The notes under the pieces were generated by a model, which was given only the letters and a program-made list of their open reading frames with translations, did no database searches and was not told the origin of the DNA. From Medicago truncatula (lineage: Eukaryota > Streptophyta > Magnoliopsida > Fabales > Fabaceae), in assembly GCF_003473485.1 (NCBI RefSeq), contig NC_053046.1, positions 4,660,001-4,724,000 on the forward strand: a stretch of DNA of 64,000 bases. Reading direction: 5' to 3'. Below are positions 47,088-60,655 of the stretch, in pieces (positions within the stretch are counted from its first letter, which is position 1; the number at the start of each line of letters is the position of its first letter). Position numbers and translations under genes: made by a program.

Positions 47088-50000
47088 ATGACAACTATTC
47101 ATCTTTCTTCCACTACGTCTTCTCTCTTCAAATCTAATAATCTCAATAATCTCTCTTCCTCAAATTTCATCTCATTTCATTCTATTAAGCATCCATCCAA
47201 ACGCGTCCCCCAAATAACCTCATCCAACCAGTCTCCCACTCTCGTAAGTATTAATTCACTATCTCTGACTCGGAGTTCAACTCATCTAAACTTATATATT
47301 TAAAATAAGACAAATTCAATTTTCTATTTGTTTAGGGAAATGATTACTACACAAACTCTTCTTCGCTTTATGGTACGTGGCGAACAGGGGAAGGATCAGA
47401 TGAACGAACTAAAACGAAGATCGTGTGCACGATTGGTCCATCTACTAGCTCACGTGACATGATTTGGAAACTGGCTGAAACTGGAATGAATGTGGCGCGT
47501 TTGAACATGTCACACGGGGACCACACTTCCCATCAGAAAGCTATTGATTTTGTTAAACAATACAATTCTCAGTTTCAAGATAGAGTTATTTCCATCATGC
47601 TTGACACCAAGGTTAAATTATTCATTGCATTGCGTAATAAAGCAGAGACACCGAACACAACACCGACACTAAGATACTGATAGTTAAATGTATTGATGTA
47701 ACATGCTAGGTATTGCGTGGTATTAACTAATTTTTATTTGCAGGGTCCTGAAGTTAGAAGTGGGGATGTGTCACAACCAATTTTACTCAAAGAGGGGCAA
47801 ACATTCAATTTTACCATTAACAGGGGGGTTAGCACTCAAGATACTGTTAGTGTCAATTATGATGATTTTGTTAATGATGTCGAGGTTGGAGACGTTCTTC
47901 TAGTAGATGGTGAGTGTTTATGGTACTCTGCTTGTATTTGGATTTTTGAAATTAACCTCCATTATGTGTTTATAATTAAGTATTTTAGACTGATTTATTT
48001 AAGGGTAATGATTCAAATATAGAAATAAATTATTGGAATGTGTGCTTTTTATTTAGTCTTTTAACTTTTAAATGCATTGAATGCACAAAATTTTAGAGAA
48101 CATTTCTTCTTTTAAATGTAATTTAAGAAGACTTTGATCTCTTCCCTTTGTTATGTTAGGAGGAATTATGTCTCTTGTTGTTAAGTCAAAGACAAAAGAC
48201 TTGGTTAAATGTGAAGTTATTGACGGTGGAGAATTGAAATCTAGGCGTCATTTGAATGTTCGCGGAAAAAGTGCAACACTTCCTTCCATAACTGGTATAA
48301 ATAATTCTATTGTATTTTCCGTTGATTGATTGCAGATAGACAATAGGTTTCAGCTACTTAATTGTATGCACTTGACAATTTTATGCTACTTTGCCATGTG
48401 TTTAACTTCACAGAAAAGGACTGGGAAGATATCAAGTTTGGGGTAGACAATGAAGTTGACTTCTATGCTGTTTCATTTGTTAAGGATGCTAGAGTGGTTT
48501 ATGAGTTAAAAGAATATCTCAAAAGTAATTATGTTTTTGCTATCTAATTTCCATTTTATGCTTGTTTATCCCGTTGTGTGAATCTGGTATGCGCTTTTCT
48601 TATTTCTTGAGGCATTGATTCTTTTAAGAACTAATTTTATATCTTTTCCGTAGGACACAATGCTGATATACATGTGATTGTAAAAATTGAAAGTGCAGAT
48701 TCCATACCAAATCTTCATTCCATACTTTCAGCTTCAGATGGGGTTAGTTCCTCATTGTTCAAATTATATATTGTATGCATATTTTAACCCCTTTTATTAA
48801 ACATATAAAAACTGGAGTTAATTTTAGCTGTTCTATACATCAGTGTGCATCCTATGAACATAGTCCTCGATTAAGAAACTAAAAGCGAAACATTTCAAGT
48901 TTAAAATATCGGTGTCATTGTATAACACACAAATAGAAAAATATGAGTTTGATGTAAGTTGATCTGGCAGTCAATTTTATTTTTCAAGTTATGAGCAAGT
49001 CTCAGATTCTTACGGGGTGTTAGAAGAACATAACTACATCTTGAGCCTATGACTATAAACTACTATATTTTCCCCTTGTCTTAGTGTTGTGCATTCACGA
49101 TATGTTTTGCTTCACAGCATGGTGCATTATATGGATGACGATCACTATCTTTCTTAACTTAGATAGCCATTTCGTGCAATCGAGTTATGGTGACAACTGT
49201 CTGATAATATCAGACACACTACTTGCATGGTTCATCCATCAAGTTGAATCATGGAAAATGGTGGGTTTTTGGTGCTTGTTTGTTTCTGCACCATTGCTGG
49301 CTGATAGTTTTTTTTCTTCTTCTTACAATATCAAAATGCAGCTAACTAGGTATACTGAAGATCTTATTAAGATTTAGAAAGTATATTGATGTGATTTCTA
49401 CTTTAACATTCATAGTTGACCCTACTCATACAGATACCCAAAGATAACCACATTCTCTGTGCAGGCTTTGTAGTAGATTTCGATAGACTTGATAATGTAC
49501 GAAACTGAATCTGTTAGAAAAATGCTAAATTAGGAAAATCTATTGCACATCTTTTAACCAAGTCTTGCTGAAAACTTCCCGTTACGGCTGATTTAACATT
49601 TGGTATACCCTGAATTGGCTTGAACCTTCTGACAGGTTTTCCAACACCCTCAGAGTTTGTATTTTGGAGAAAGCCATTAGTAATCATCTAATTGTATATA
49701 CCAAAGTATTATATTTATTTGTGCGTAGCATCCAGTTTCATCTTTTGAGTTATATTTTCGTAGGCAATGGTTGCTCGTGGGGACCTTGGAGCTGAACTTC
49801 CGGTTGAAGAAGTTCCTCTACTGCAGGTAATCTATGCCGATGCTCAGAACATGATACATATGCCATTTTGGTGACATGTATGTAGGTTCTTTCATCAGAT
49901 AATCTACAAAATAGGTTTGATAATCATTATTTTGGCACATTTGATTAGGGATGCAGTAGCTTCAGTCACTGAGAAAATCTATTAAAAATAGTAATTTAAG

Positions 50001-52509
50001 TAGATGTTCTAAATTTCACTCTGTAGTCTCCTCGGTCTCATTATAAGCGGCGTTTAAGGTAATGAGTATTTCTTAAGAAAATGATTATTAATATTGATTT
50101 CTATAGTAAAATAATATTTTAAGACAAAAATTAATATAGGAGTAGATAGGTGGACAGACTATTTATATAAATGAGGGTATTATTGAAAAAAGATAATAAA
50201 TATTTGCTTTGATATTCTAAAGTGACTAAAAATTTGAGACGGAAAAATTGAGATGGAAAAATATTTCAAATATGGCACTCATAATAAACTGATGGAGTAT
50301 CATATTGTTGTCTTTAATTGTGTACATCAATTTTGCGGAAACCCCTTCTCTGCTGCCTGTATAACTGTCACACTAAACGTTAACGATGGTCTAGAAAGCA
50401 GTGAACTAAACGATGGCCTTTCTCAACTGAGAGGTCTCACCTTTCATAGAAGGCGTAATAGAGCCTATAGAACAAAAGATTCAAATACATGTCTGTGTTT
50501 GTGGCTTTCTGTAATTTTGGAACCATAAAAAATGTTTATGAAGGAATTCATTGGATATCATTGGTTGTTTAGAGTTTCAATGTGATATGTGGATTCCATG
50601 TAAAATTTTACACGAACTAGATGGTGGAACTCTTACGAATAGGCTTTCAAACTTTTATTTCTGTTTCTCTGTTCTTGTAATAATTTTGCAATTTCAAGTC
50701 TGCATAAATGAGATTTTTCATTTAATAGCTGTTTTATATATCTTTTCACTGATATTTAGGACGTAGGACTATGTTTAACTCCATGTTCTATGTAGTTCAA
50801 TCCCGTTTTTAATAAAACAGGAGGACATCATTAGAAGATGCCACAGAATGCAAAAGCCAGTTATTGTGGCAACAAATATGCTTGAAAGCATGATTATTCA
50901 TCCCACACCAACTAGGGCGGAAGTCTCAGACATTGCAATTGCAGTAAGACAAGGGGCTGATGCTGTCATGCTTTCAGGAGAAACTGCACATGGAAAGTGT
51001 GTTTGCTATCCTCGGTGGCCATGGTTCCTTTTTTATTTTATCAGTTCAAACATGTTTTTAAATTTCATTTTTACTTCTTGTAATGCAAAAGATATACTAT
51101 TTAGCTCATTTTAGATAAAAAAAGTGTCATTAGAGAAGAGAATGAAATAATAACAAGAATGTGATATAAAATATCCTCTAAGGGAAACAAACAAATATAA
51201 GGATAAATAGAATGGAACTTCAACTAAGCAAAGTTTGGGAATTTCTCTGCATGTCGAAAACGTGAATTTGTCTGAATCAACCTAGACATTTTAAAAAGTA
51301 AATAAATTACAATCTTAAATGATTTTTGGTGCTTTATGACTGCAGACTTACCTTGTTCTGGAGAACAATGCTTTCAGGAAAGAAAACTTCATAATGAAAA
51401 TTAGTCATTTTGCGTCCTGTTATGGCTACAAAACCTAATTTGTCATCTTTTTTAACAGAACACGTCTTTGCTGATAAGTATGCATATAATGTATTTCTTT
51501 TCCAATATTTTTAATGTAATAAATTTATTTTAAAAGGATTACAACTGCTTCAGATATCCATTGAAATCTGTTAAGGTTATGCATGCGGTGGCTCTAAGGA
51601 ATGAATCCAGTGTTTTAAGAAGTGATTCTTATCCAAATCATTTGAGCTTCCACAAGGTACTTAGTTAAAAAATAAGCCTCGTTGTGACTTACATATGTAG
51701 TTCTGAAATTCTATTTCACATGCTGCATAGCGTAGAGGATTTACCACCGTAGATTTGTTTGTTAATATCCTAAAACCTAATTAATCTGTGTTTACATTTT
51801 TGACAGAGCCATATGGGAGCAATGTTTGCCTTCCATGCAACAATTATGTCTAATACTCTGAATACTCCTATTATCGTGTTCACCAGAACTGGGTCCATGG
51901 CTATTCTTTTGAGTCATTATAGGCCCCACTCAACAATATTTGCATTCACAAATGAGTGAGTATTAGCAGCATGTATTTATTTATTTTTTATTTTTTATTA
52001 TGTAGATCCTATATGCATCTAACCAGAAAAATAAACGTCAGCCGATGAAATTATGCATGCTGTACCTTTTGTCCTCACCATTGTTTAGGAGAAACAAACA
52101 GTACTTGTTATGGCTTGATCATATTATATTATCTTGAGGTAATAGGTGCTTAAGTCAACAATCTTTTGGATCTATAACTTCTTATTTCACTATTACAGAG
52201 GAAGGATTAAGCAGAGGTTGGGACTTTATCATAGTGTTATGCCTATATACATGCAATTTTCAAATGATGCTGAGGAGACCTTTGCTAGAGCTCTCAAATT
52301 ACTATTGGTGAGTGACATCTCACCAATTGCATGCATCTTCCTTTTTTTGATGGATATTCTCTTAAATGTTGGTGAAAGTTTTCTTCATGCTGCAGATTAA
52401 AGGTCACTTAAACGAGGGACAATATGTTACCCTTGTTCAAAGCGGTGCACAACCAATCTGGCGTGAGGAATCCATTCACCACATACAAGTTCGCAAGGTT
52501 CATGGATAA
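47088..52509 (+). CDS. Plastid pyruvate kinase, beta type (PKp3-like)
   Basis: Twelve exons: 47088-47243, 47336-47611, 47744-47909, 48160-48294, 48414-48524, 48654-48742, 49764-49826, 50821-50996, 51554-51656, 51807-51955, 52199-52307, 52396-52509; 548 aa, phases consistent. Exon 1 is a Ser/Asn/Thr-rich, acid-free plastid transit peptide. The core follows with [26 protein letters not shown], the Lys-containing signature [42 protein letters not shown] and [14 protein letters not shown]. It converts phosphoenolpyruvate and ADP to pyruvate and ATP in plastids, mainly feeding fatty-acid synthesis; the plant enzyme is a heteromer of alpha and beta subunits. For exon 9 the acceptor CTTCAG|ATATCC was chosen because it gives the conserved [16 protein letters not shown]. 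Intron 7 contains a Stowaway-like MITE. The gene converges on the nitrate transporter gene downstream. Confidence 0.95.
50028..50245. repeat. Stowaway-like MITE in pyruvate kinase intron 7
   Basis: The left end CTCCTCGGTCTCATTATAAG is mirrored by AAATTTGAGACGGAAAAATT at the right. It contains typical Stowaway interior wording and no coding sequence. Confidence 0.6.
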
Positions 52510-53546
52510 TATTGTTGTTTAAAGAGTCTTTCTTTCTCACGAGTGTGCAATAGCCTTTTCTTTTCCTCTCTCACTTGTAACTAAGTCTTGCTATGAATCA
52601 TAGTTTTGATCGTTATTATGCATGTGAGACAACATGTTGAATAGTTTAGGAGCTTTTGTAATGCAAATAATGATTTGTTTATGAGAATTGACTATGGTTT
52701 TGATGAATTGTTTTTATTTTACCACCTATTTTCTGAAATACTTGTCATAATGATATTATTTTCTTCGATGAAACAAATTATCTGATCTATTTCTTTTTTT
52801 GAAACCATTTGGCATGGATTTTATTTGATACAATATTTCACTGTGACATAAAATTCAACCTATTTGCATTTTGATTATGCGTAAATTAATTCCACTTTTA
52901 CTACGACAAATTCCTAGGTTGTATTGCTTACTGCTGGGGTAGTTTTGTTGTTACCTTTGAGTGCATTCAGTAAATTTCTTAAATCGTATGTTTATGTTGT
53001 CCTTTTTGTAAGTGATCTTGTACAAAACTTTTTTCTGTTATATATAGTGTAACCGGTATGATTTAGTGCCTTATTTTGTTCTTCCTAAGTGATCTTATGC
53101 AGAATTATTTGCCAGTCCACAATATTGTAGGATGGCATTAGGTATGTTGCTGCCAATTCGGATTTCTTTGGTTTGATTGTACCAAACATTAAGGAGACAT
53201 CACATGTTGGAAATCCAAACAGCATATTTAACTCAATATTTATCAATGGAACTTACAAATGGGATAGAAGGGAAGTTTCTTGGGACCCTAAAACAGTCGC
53301 CGTCTCATTGAGGTTTAGCTAACACAACTGGGCTTGAAGAACATAAACTGAAAATCAGAAGGTGTCCTAATTACGAATTAAAGTTGCTAGAGAATCGGAG
53401 ACTCGTGTAAGAAGGGCTTCACTTTCTGCAAACCTGCAATGCATTTCTTCCAATAGAAGATAAAAGCAAGATTATTTCTACCGGTTTCTACTGGTTGCTC
53501 CTTCATTCTCTTATTAGCATTGCCTTTGAATCATGTTCCTTGCAAA
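52510..53546. other. Spacer between two convergent genes
   Basis: Contains the 3' UTRs of the pyruvate kinase (+) and NPF7.3 (-) genes and an unassigned open frame at 53131-53322. Confidence 0.5.
53131..53322 (+). pseudogene. Unassigned 63-codon open frame, possible orphan terminal exon
   Basis: Open from GAT (directly after an in-frame TAG that also looks like an acceptor, TATTGTAG|GATGG) to TAA, without an early ATG. The translation reads protein-like (YVAANSDFFGLIVPNIKETS, then WDRREVSWDPKTVAVSLRFS). I do not recognise it. It could be a decayed gene fragment, the last exon of a gene whose rest is lost, or chance within a 3' UTR. Confidence 0.3.
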
Positions 53547-55602
53547 TTAGACTTTGAAGCTACCTGGCTCATCATTCTCTTTGCGTTTCTCGCCCAGCTG
53601 TATACTCTTGTACCACTTTGCACATGCAATATAGGCAATTAAGTCCATCGATGTCAAGGCGGCTAAGAGGAAGTAAAACCTATCTAGGTGACCTTTATTG
53701 AGGTTTACTGGGATCCACCCCGGCATGTGATCCTCCGTAGAGATCTTCATAACTACACTGACAAGTAAGCTACTTACATAGTTGCCAAGGGAAATGGATG
53801 TCATGCAAAGTGCACTTCCGAAACTCTTTAAGCCATCAGGTGTTTGAGCATTGAAGAACTCTAACTGCCCTACATACATAAACACCTCAGAAGCTCCTAT
53901 AAGTGCATACTGAGGGATTTGCCAGAAGATGCTTAAAGTACTCGAGCCTTTGCAGTGGCGGCAGTCTTGGTCTGCATGCTTAAGTCTATAAGATTCAACT
54001 ATTCCAGCTGAAACCATTGCTATTACAGCTATAACAAGTCCAACTCCCATTCTCTGAAGCTCCGTAAGTCCCTTTGAATCAGACTTTTTAAGTTTTCCCA
54101 CAAATGGATCGAGAATTCGACGATAGAAGAAAATAAAAACAGCTACGCTGATGATATCAAAGCAAGACATGCTAGCTGGTGGTACTCTGAAATTGTAAAC
54201 AGTGGTTTTCATGGCATCACCTTGCTCCACAAAAAGAGAAGCCATTTGTGTGAAAACCACAGAGTATATTATGGTGCAGAGCCAAATCGGAAGGAGTCTC
54301 AGTATGCACTTCACTTCTTCAACTTGACTTACAGGACAGAGACGCCATGGGTTGGAACAGGTGCCTTTCTGGTTATCATGATCTCTTGAAGATATAATCG
54401 CTGCTCTATCCAAGAACCTTCATCACAAAATAAAAAAAATGGAAAATTTATCAAATCATTTTAGTTCAGTAGGATCTAGAATGGGCGATAATGCTGAAAA
54501 AAGTTATTTTGTTCACAATGTAGCAAAATTAGCTAAATAATATTGGAGAACTGTTTCATGCTCGCAGCCTCGGCTATATGCACATAAGAAAGTATTGTGG
54601 TTTCAGCTGAAGGTAGCTTCTATCACTTACTTGAACCCGTGTGTGTGGAGGATTTTTCTGTTCACATCGGTAGAAGACTCCTTTGTATCCATGTTGTACA
54701 AGTCGTCTCCATTTGATGGCATTTCAACTTTAACTTTCCTTGATGCAGCAACAAGGACTTGGCAGAACCTGGCAAGAGGGTTGCCACTGGGCTTGAAATG
54801 TCGGTACTTTGGAGTGCCAACAAGAAACAGTATCAGTGCGATAAAGGCACAGCCTGCAGACAGCCAGAAGCCAAGAGCCCACATTCCTTCATCCTCGAAA
54901 TAGACGAGAATGGTGTTTGAAAAGAGTTGCCCAAAGTTCAAAGCTAGGTAGAAGTAGCTAAAGAAGGCCACTTTATTGTGACCCTCCTTTGAGTGCTCCT
55001 CGTCAAACTGATCAGCCCCGAACGTGGCAATATTCGGTTGGTATCCTCCATTCCCCAAGGCAATGAGATAGATCGAGAGATAGAACATCCCCATCTCCCA
55101 ACTTGAATGTTTTCCACATTGAATTGATTCATTCCCACAACCTTTAGGTTTAATCAAGAAGAGGTACGATGACAGCGATAAGGACATCAGACCCTGTCAT
55201 ATTTATCAAAGCCAAAAGATTTTTTGATCAGTCAATGACATAATGTAGCAGCTAAAAATAAAAGCGTGGAGATGAAACTGAGAGGCGTTACTTACAATTA
55301 CAAAAATGACCTGAAAGACAGCACATGTTTTATATCTTCCCCAATAAGAGTCACTTAGGAAAGCTCCCACTAGAGAGAAGATGTAAACAGTTCCAGTCCA
55401 TTTGCTCACGTTGTTGGCGGCTTCTGCATTATTTTGTCCTACCACCCTTGTCAGGAATACCACTAGGTTCACTCCAATCCCAAAGAATGCCAGAGTTGCC
55501 AGACATTGGTTCACTGATCCATACAATCAGAATTACAAAATAATCAGCATTAGCAGCCACCGTTTTGTTATGTGTTTTTTTTTTTTTTTTTTTTTTTTAC
55601 GT

Positions 55603-55641
<39 letters not shown>

Positions 55642-58594
55642 ATGGATTCTGTTTTTGTAGCATCTGTATTAGGCTCTTCTTGCAGACTGAAAGAATTTTG
55701 CACAAGGCAGCACAATTCACTTAAGATGATTTACTAAATTTGAAAAGAAAAAACAATATTGATAGTATTCATATTATGTTATCTATATGCATGGTTTAGC
55801 TAAGTTAAATTTGTCGATCCTAATCAGCCATCACAACCATTCTTTAAAGGGTTGTCTATTTTGTCACCACCCTACATATGCACACACAAGATATTGCAAC
55901 AAGTTTATTTTATAATATATTGTTAGGTTACTTAGGTATGATTAGGTTTCCTTTATTATAAAAGCACAGTAAACACCATCTTATTAATGGTTTCAGAGGC
56001 TGATAACACTTCGGAAAACAGGTTTAGTGGAAAGAAATCATTCTTTAAATTAAATAAGTATTTTAACTACTTTTTTCCAAAAGGATTATTGATTTTCATG
56101 CCATGAATATTATATATTACTTTCATATCATGTAGCATGAAGACACTTTTGTATATGGTCCATTCTTTTTTAGTACCAGTATATAAGAGAAAATTTATTC
56201 TATATAACTCAAAGCATAAATTATATCATTTTGAATTTTATTTTATGTAAATAAAAGATATTTTATTTCCCTTCAAAAAAAAAAAAAAGATATTTTATTT
56301 TAATATTTTGCACAGACAAAAATCGATATTAATTTTGCAACAACGTTTTCTAGATATCAATCACGTAATATACACTATATCATTCATTTGTTCACATTCT
56401 TTCTCTCAGCACCAAACTAACTTACACGAAACAACCTAAAGAAGATCATAGATAGTTATATGATTGTGATAGCATGCATCGTGCATTAATCAACTAACCC
56501 TCAATAACTATAGGTAGTTAGTAAATCGTGATCCTTTTGTAGGGTAATTACCAATTTACACTTCCATTTTGGGTTAATTATTACTCATTCTAGTCATTTT
56601 ATAAGAGATAAATGAGTCAATTTATTGTATTTGGTCAGCATTTTGAATAAAATACATCATCAACTTTAATTGACCTAGATGGTCATTTGGTTACATGTCT
56701 ATTGTCCATGACACATGTCATCCACCCAAGTAGTGCAAAATCTTATCACTGGTTACGTGTCTGTCATAAACGTATTTCTATGAATTGCATGCTTCTTTTC
56801 TGCATTTTGTCTTTTTTTAGTTACCTTAGTTCCCGATCTCTTGTCTTTTGTTGAGGACAGCCAAAAGCCTCTATGACTATGAATGAATATTCACAAAACT
56901 CTTTTCCTTTTCTTTTTTTTAATTTTTATTTTTAATAAAATTTTCCTTTTTTACACCATAAAAAAGTAAATCAATCATAATCCTCATGATAAATATATAC
57001 ATCTAAAATCACATACAACTACTTATAAAATTAAGTATCTATAATTAATTGTAATCTGTTTCCTTAAAAAAAATGAATGTAACACTTTTTATATATATAC
57101 AATATATCAAAATTACTTGTTTTACAAGTAAGCAATTAAACTCAAGGTTAATGAGATTCATAAAAAGACGAATTGTTTAAGTAAAACAATTTCGATTAGA
57201 TATTATTTATCTTCCCGTCAAACTTTAGATTATAATGTCCTTCCCTTAAAAATGGATGGTTAACAAACATCAATTTTTTTTTACTTATTTTATTATATAT
57301 ATTCAAATATTTATTTACTCCCACAATAATTCTTTAACATTTTTTTCTTATATTCCCCAAATAAGTAAGTGTCAAGCAATGAGTTTAAGCATGTGAATTC
57401 GGTGGATAAAGTAGAATTAGCTGGCACTGGCATACTCTTCCTCCCAAGTTTGCATGCAACAAAGCTGACAAAAATGTTACTTTGAATTATGTATGCCAAA
57501 TGGAAAACGTTCCAAAACTTTGGTTTTTCCTTTTATACATAAAACTGATAAGCTTGAAAAAGTTGCAACAACACAACACAAAAAGTAACTTCACCTTTCA
57601 TTTACTACTCCTTATGATAAGCTATCTAAAATTACATGCAAACGATATAAACACAACCGAGTCATTCATGAATTTATAATTAACCTTTTTTGTTTTTTTT
57701 CAACTAACGACGAGGTTTCTCAAACCTCTACGCCACCAACACCAACACCTTTCTCCAGCTATCATAAACTATACGTATACGCAATCATATACATATATGT
57801 ATTTGCATGTGTATTTTTTTCCTCAAATTCCCGGGAATCAATAAGCTTTAAGAACAAGATCATTGACAACTTATACTACTAATGTATATATATCTCTTAT
57901 TGATAAAGATTTATTGTTTTTTTTTTTTGTAAGAAAAGTGGAACATGTGTTACATATATGTATTATTTGCATTATATGGAAACAAGCATTTTTGTTTTTG
58001 TAATTAATTTGAGTAAGCGCAGTTCAAATGATAAAAAGTTGCGAGACATTTGATATGTAGAAGCGCAAATTCTAATCAACAATGTTCAAGTTCTTCACAT
58101 TTAGTGTGTGTGAGTTTAGTTACCGAACTATTTGCCAATAAAAGAATACAAAATATATAGTAAAATAAAGTTAATATGCTAAAATAAAAACTTTGCAATT
58201 TATATATGTTTGTGGAGCTTACAGAGTATAATGGTTCCAGCTGACCATCTTCCAGATTTGGCTCTTATTGCAGGACGGCCATTGAAATCAACACTTCCAT
58301 CTAGAGTCAACTCTTCTGATTCTGATTCAAAATCTGTTTCTTCCTTGAACTTGTTCTGCAGAGTTTTGAAAATAAAAAAAAAAAAATAATTACATTTTTA
58401 GTGTTTATTTATTTATACATAACTTATATTCATTGTTGATGAGACTGATATGTGCATGCTCAAAATATGTATTTAGTGATCAAACAAAGTATTTAATGAG
58501 GAATAAATAAATATATAATGTACATATTTGGTAATGTAATTTTTATTTTATTTATACTAACCTCTTTAGAGACTTCTAACTCTAAGCAAGACAT
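53547..58594 (-). CDS. NPF7.3: Nitrate transporter NPF7.3 / NRT1.5 (NRT1/PTR family)
   Basis: Five exons on the minus strand: 58594-58562, 58355-58223, 55513-55296, 55193-54631 and 54417-53547; 605 aa (Arabidopsis NRT1.5 is about 614). Characteristic segments: MSCLELEVSKE start, SVDFNGRPAIRAKSGRWSAG, LNQCLATLAFFGIGVNLVVF in TM1, ANNVSKWTGTVYIFSLVGAF, GNGGYQPNIATFGADQFDEE, a charged central loop (about 300-345), NPWRLCPVSQVEEVKC, ASEVFMYVGQLEFFNAQTPD and HMPGWIPVNLNKGHLDRFYF. The ExxER proton-coupling motif of most NPF transporters is absent from TM1, as I recall for NRT1.5. The Arabidopsis protein is a plasma-membrane, low-affinity bidirectional nitrate transporter in root pericycle that loads nitrate, and affects K+, into xylem. 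Intron 2 is 2.7 kb and contains T-run and TA microsatellites. Confidence 0.95.
55514..58222 (-). other. NPF7.3 intron 2, 2.7 kb
   Basis: Non-coding. Contains a 24-nt T run (55575-55598), a (TA)n run (55605-55635) and AT-rich sequence with no clear transposon ends. The length and homopolymer content suggest insertions, but none could be named. Confidence 0.6.
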
Positions 58595-60118
58595 TGTTGA
58601 AATCAAAGATGTTGAGATTGAGATTATGGGTTTGAAACAAATTAAAAGTTGAGGGTAGTTTACTCTAGCAGAGGAAAGTGAAGGGTGAAGAGAAGAACAA
58701 AAGTTGTTACACAAAGACAATTTAAGGTGGAGAGTGTGGGAGTGATATTGAATAAATAGAGGAAGGGTGTGTGGAATGAACGGTGTAGATTTAAGTGTCC
58801 ACATGGCATAATCATCCAAAAGGACCTAAACTGCGTGACAAAGCAAGATTTGATAAATATCATCAATCGAGGTTGAATGAAATAGTAGGTATTTAGGTTG
58901 TGTGTTAAATTAGTAAGGATTTCTTATAATTTTATTTTATGAATTTTAGTATATTAATAGATGTATTCATCAACAAGGTGTGAGTTTATGGATTAAAGTT
59001 TGACACTGTAGTCTCAAGAAAGAAAGTTTAATTTCTCACAAGAGTTGTAAAATTGATATTAATTAACTATCAATCCACCTAACAAAACAAAAATCAAAAT
59101 TTAGTATTAGTCACGTCTAAACGGTGGATGTTTCACCTATTGTAATTATAGAAGAAACCTTTAATTTTAGATTTGATTTAAGACAAAATTATCAAAAGTT
59201 TCACCAAATTCATAAGAGAACTTCGAAGATGTCTTTATTACCAAAAACAACATGATTACATCTCTTTTAAATAACTCACCATCTAACTATCTATATCGCA
59301 TGAAAACACTTCACTTTTTCTTTTCCCATAAGAAACCAAATCAATAAATTGAGTAGCATAAGTAGAATTGTAGACTTACAAAAACATAACTAATGCTTAA
59401 TTAAGACAAAACATCCGACCATAACTTACAATATACATGACAATAAAAAAATAAATGTTTATACGTTTAATTTATGATACATCCTTCTACGCACTTCTGA
59501 TGCCTAGTCAAGCATGGATTGATTGAAATTGTTTGTGCATGCATTTTTCAATAAAATGTATAATTTTGCGGTTAAATAAATAACATATGAATGAAAGAAT
59601 ATTTAATCTTTAAAAGAGAAAGTTTAGTTTTTTTCTTGATAAATTTTATATATAATCAAGAAAACATAGTAACACCAAGAACAAGACCTTTCCCTCACAA
59701 AAAAAAAAAAAACAAGAAAAAACCTATAATTTCAATCCACGAAAACAATATGCATATTTGTCTCTTACTGTTGGATATTAGTTCGATCTTGACAGTTTTC
59801 AAGCACTTATTTTAAATGCATTCCAAATTGGCACACCCACTTTAACAAATTAAAGCGAAAAATTGAACCATTTTAAATATAAAAAGTTTGTTTACGTCTG
59901 CCTTATCATATACGATAAAGAACTAAAAAGAAAATTCTTCGATAGAGTATAATACAATAATGTAATAGTAGTAAAATAAAAAAAATAAAAGCAATTGGAT
60001 TGTTTAAATAATGAATAAAAGTGTTTAATAGCTCTTCATTTATATTTGTTTAAAAAACTCTGCACATTTACGGTTTAAAAATACTTTACACATGAGTCTA
60101 ATTATATATCATTGTGTG

Positions 60119-60134
60119 CACTACTAGAAAAATT
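60119..60134 (+). repeat. CACTA-type terminal motif
   Basis: CACTACTAGAAAAATT resembles the terminal inverted repeat of CACTA (En/Spm) elements. No matching opposite end was identified, so it may be a truncated remnant. Confidence 0.4.
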
Positions 60135-60197
60135 AAATTTAGAGAGGGTACAAATTTGTCATTGAAGCTGAAGAATTATCTAACAAATGAATTTAAT

Positions 60198-60405
60198 GGT
60201 AAGAGAAATGCTAACAACTTTCACTTTTGAACCCTCTTTTTAACATTCACTTTTTTATTGGATTAAATTATTGTGTGTCCCATCATTTTGTGTGGGTTCT
60301 ATTTTCAAAATGTAGATACACAATGATTTATACCAATAAAAGAGAACATATTAGAGAGAATGTTCAAAAGAGAGTGTTGCTAGCACTACTCTTAGCGGCA
60401 GATTA
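60198..60405. repeat. Foldback MITE
   Basis: The left end AGAGAAATGCTAACAACTTT is mirrored by GAGAGTGTTGCTAGCACTAC at the right. Inner inverted matches include CTTTTTTATTGGAT with CCAATAAAAGAG and TTGTGTGTCCCA with GATACACAATGA. Confidence 0.6.
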
Positions 60406-60483
60406 AGCGATACATTTGAGTTTGTGACGATAATGGGCGCCTTGCATAGCGACGTGTATGCAATAATAGCATTAGCACAAAGA

Positions 60484-60655
60484 AAAATGTTAGGAACATA
60501 CTCTTTTTAACACTTTCTTATTGGATGAAAACTACGCGGGTCTCACCACTTTATGTAAGGTCCATTTCTAAAATGTGATATCCACATAGATTTCACCAAA
60601 TAAAAGAGAGAGTGTTACAAAAAGAAACGTCCATAACACCCTCTTTGCACAAATA
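60484..60655. repeat. Second, related foldback MITE
   Basis: Same design as its neighbour: TTAGGAACATACTCTTTTTA and TTTCTTATTGGATGAAA at the left, inverted CACCAAATAAAAGAGAGAG and GAAACGTCCATAACACC at the right. Confidence 0.55.

Noticed and set aside
50253..50528. 91-codon frame inside pyruvate kinase intron 7
   Set aside because: It starts at the edge of a MITE, is not joined by splice signals to the kinase exons, and has no recognisable domain.
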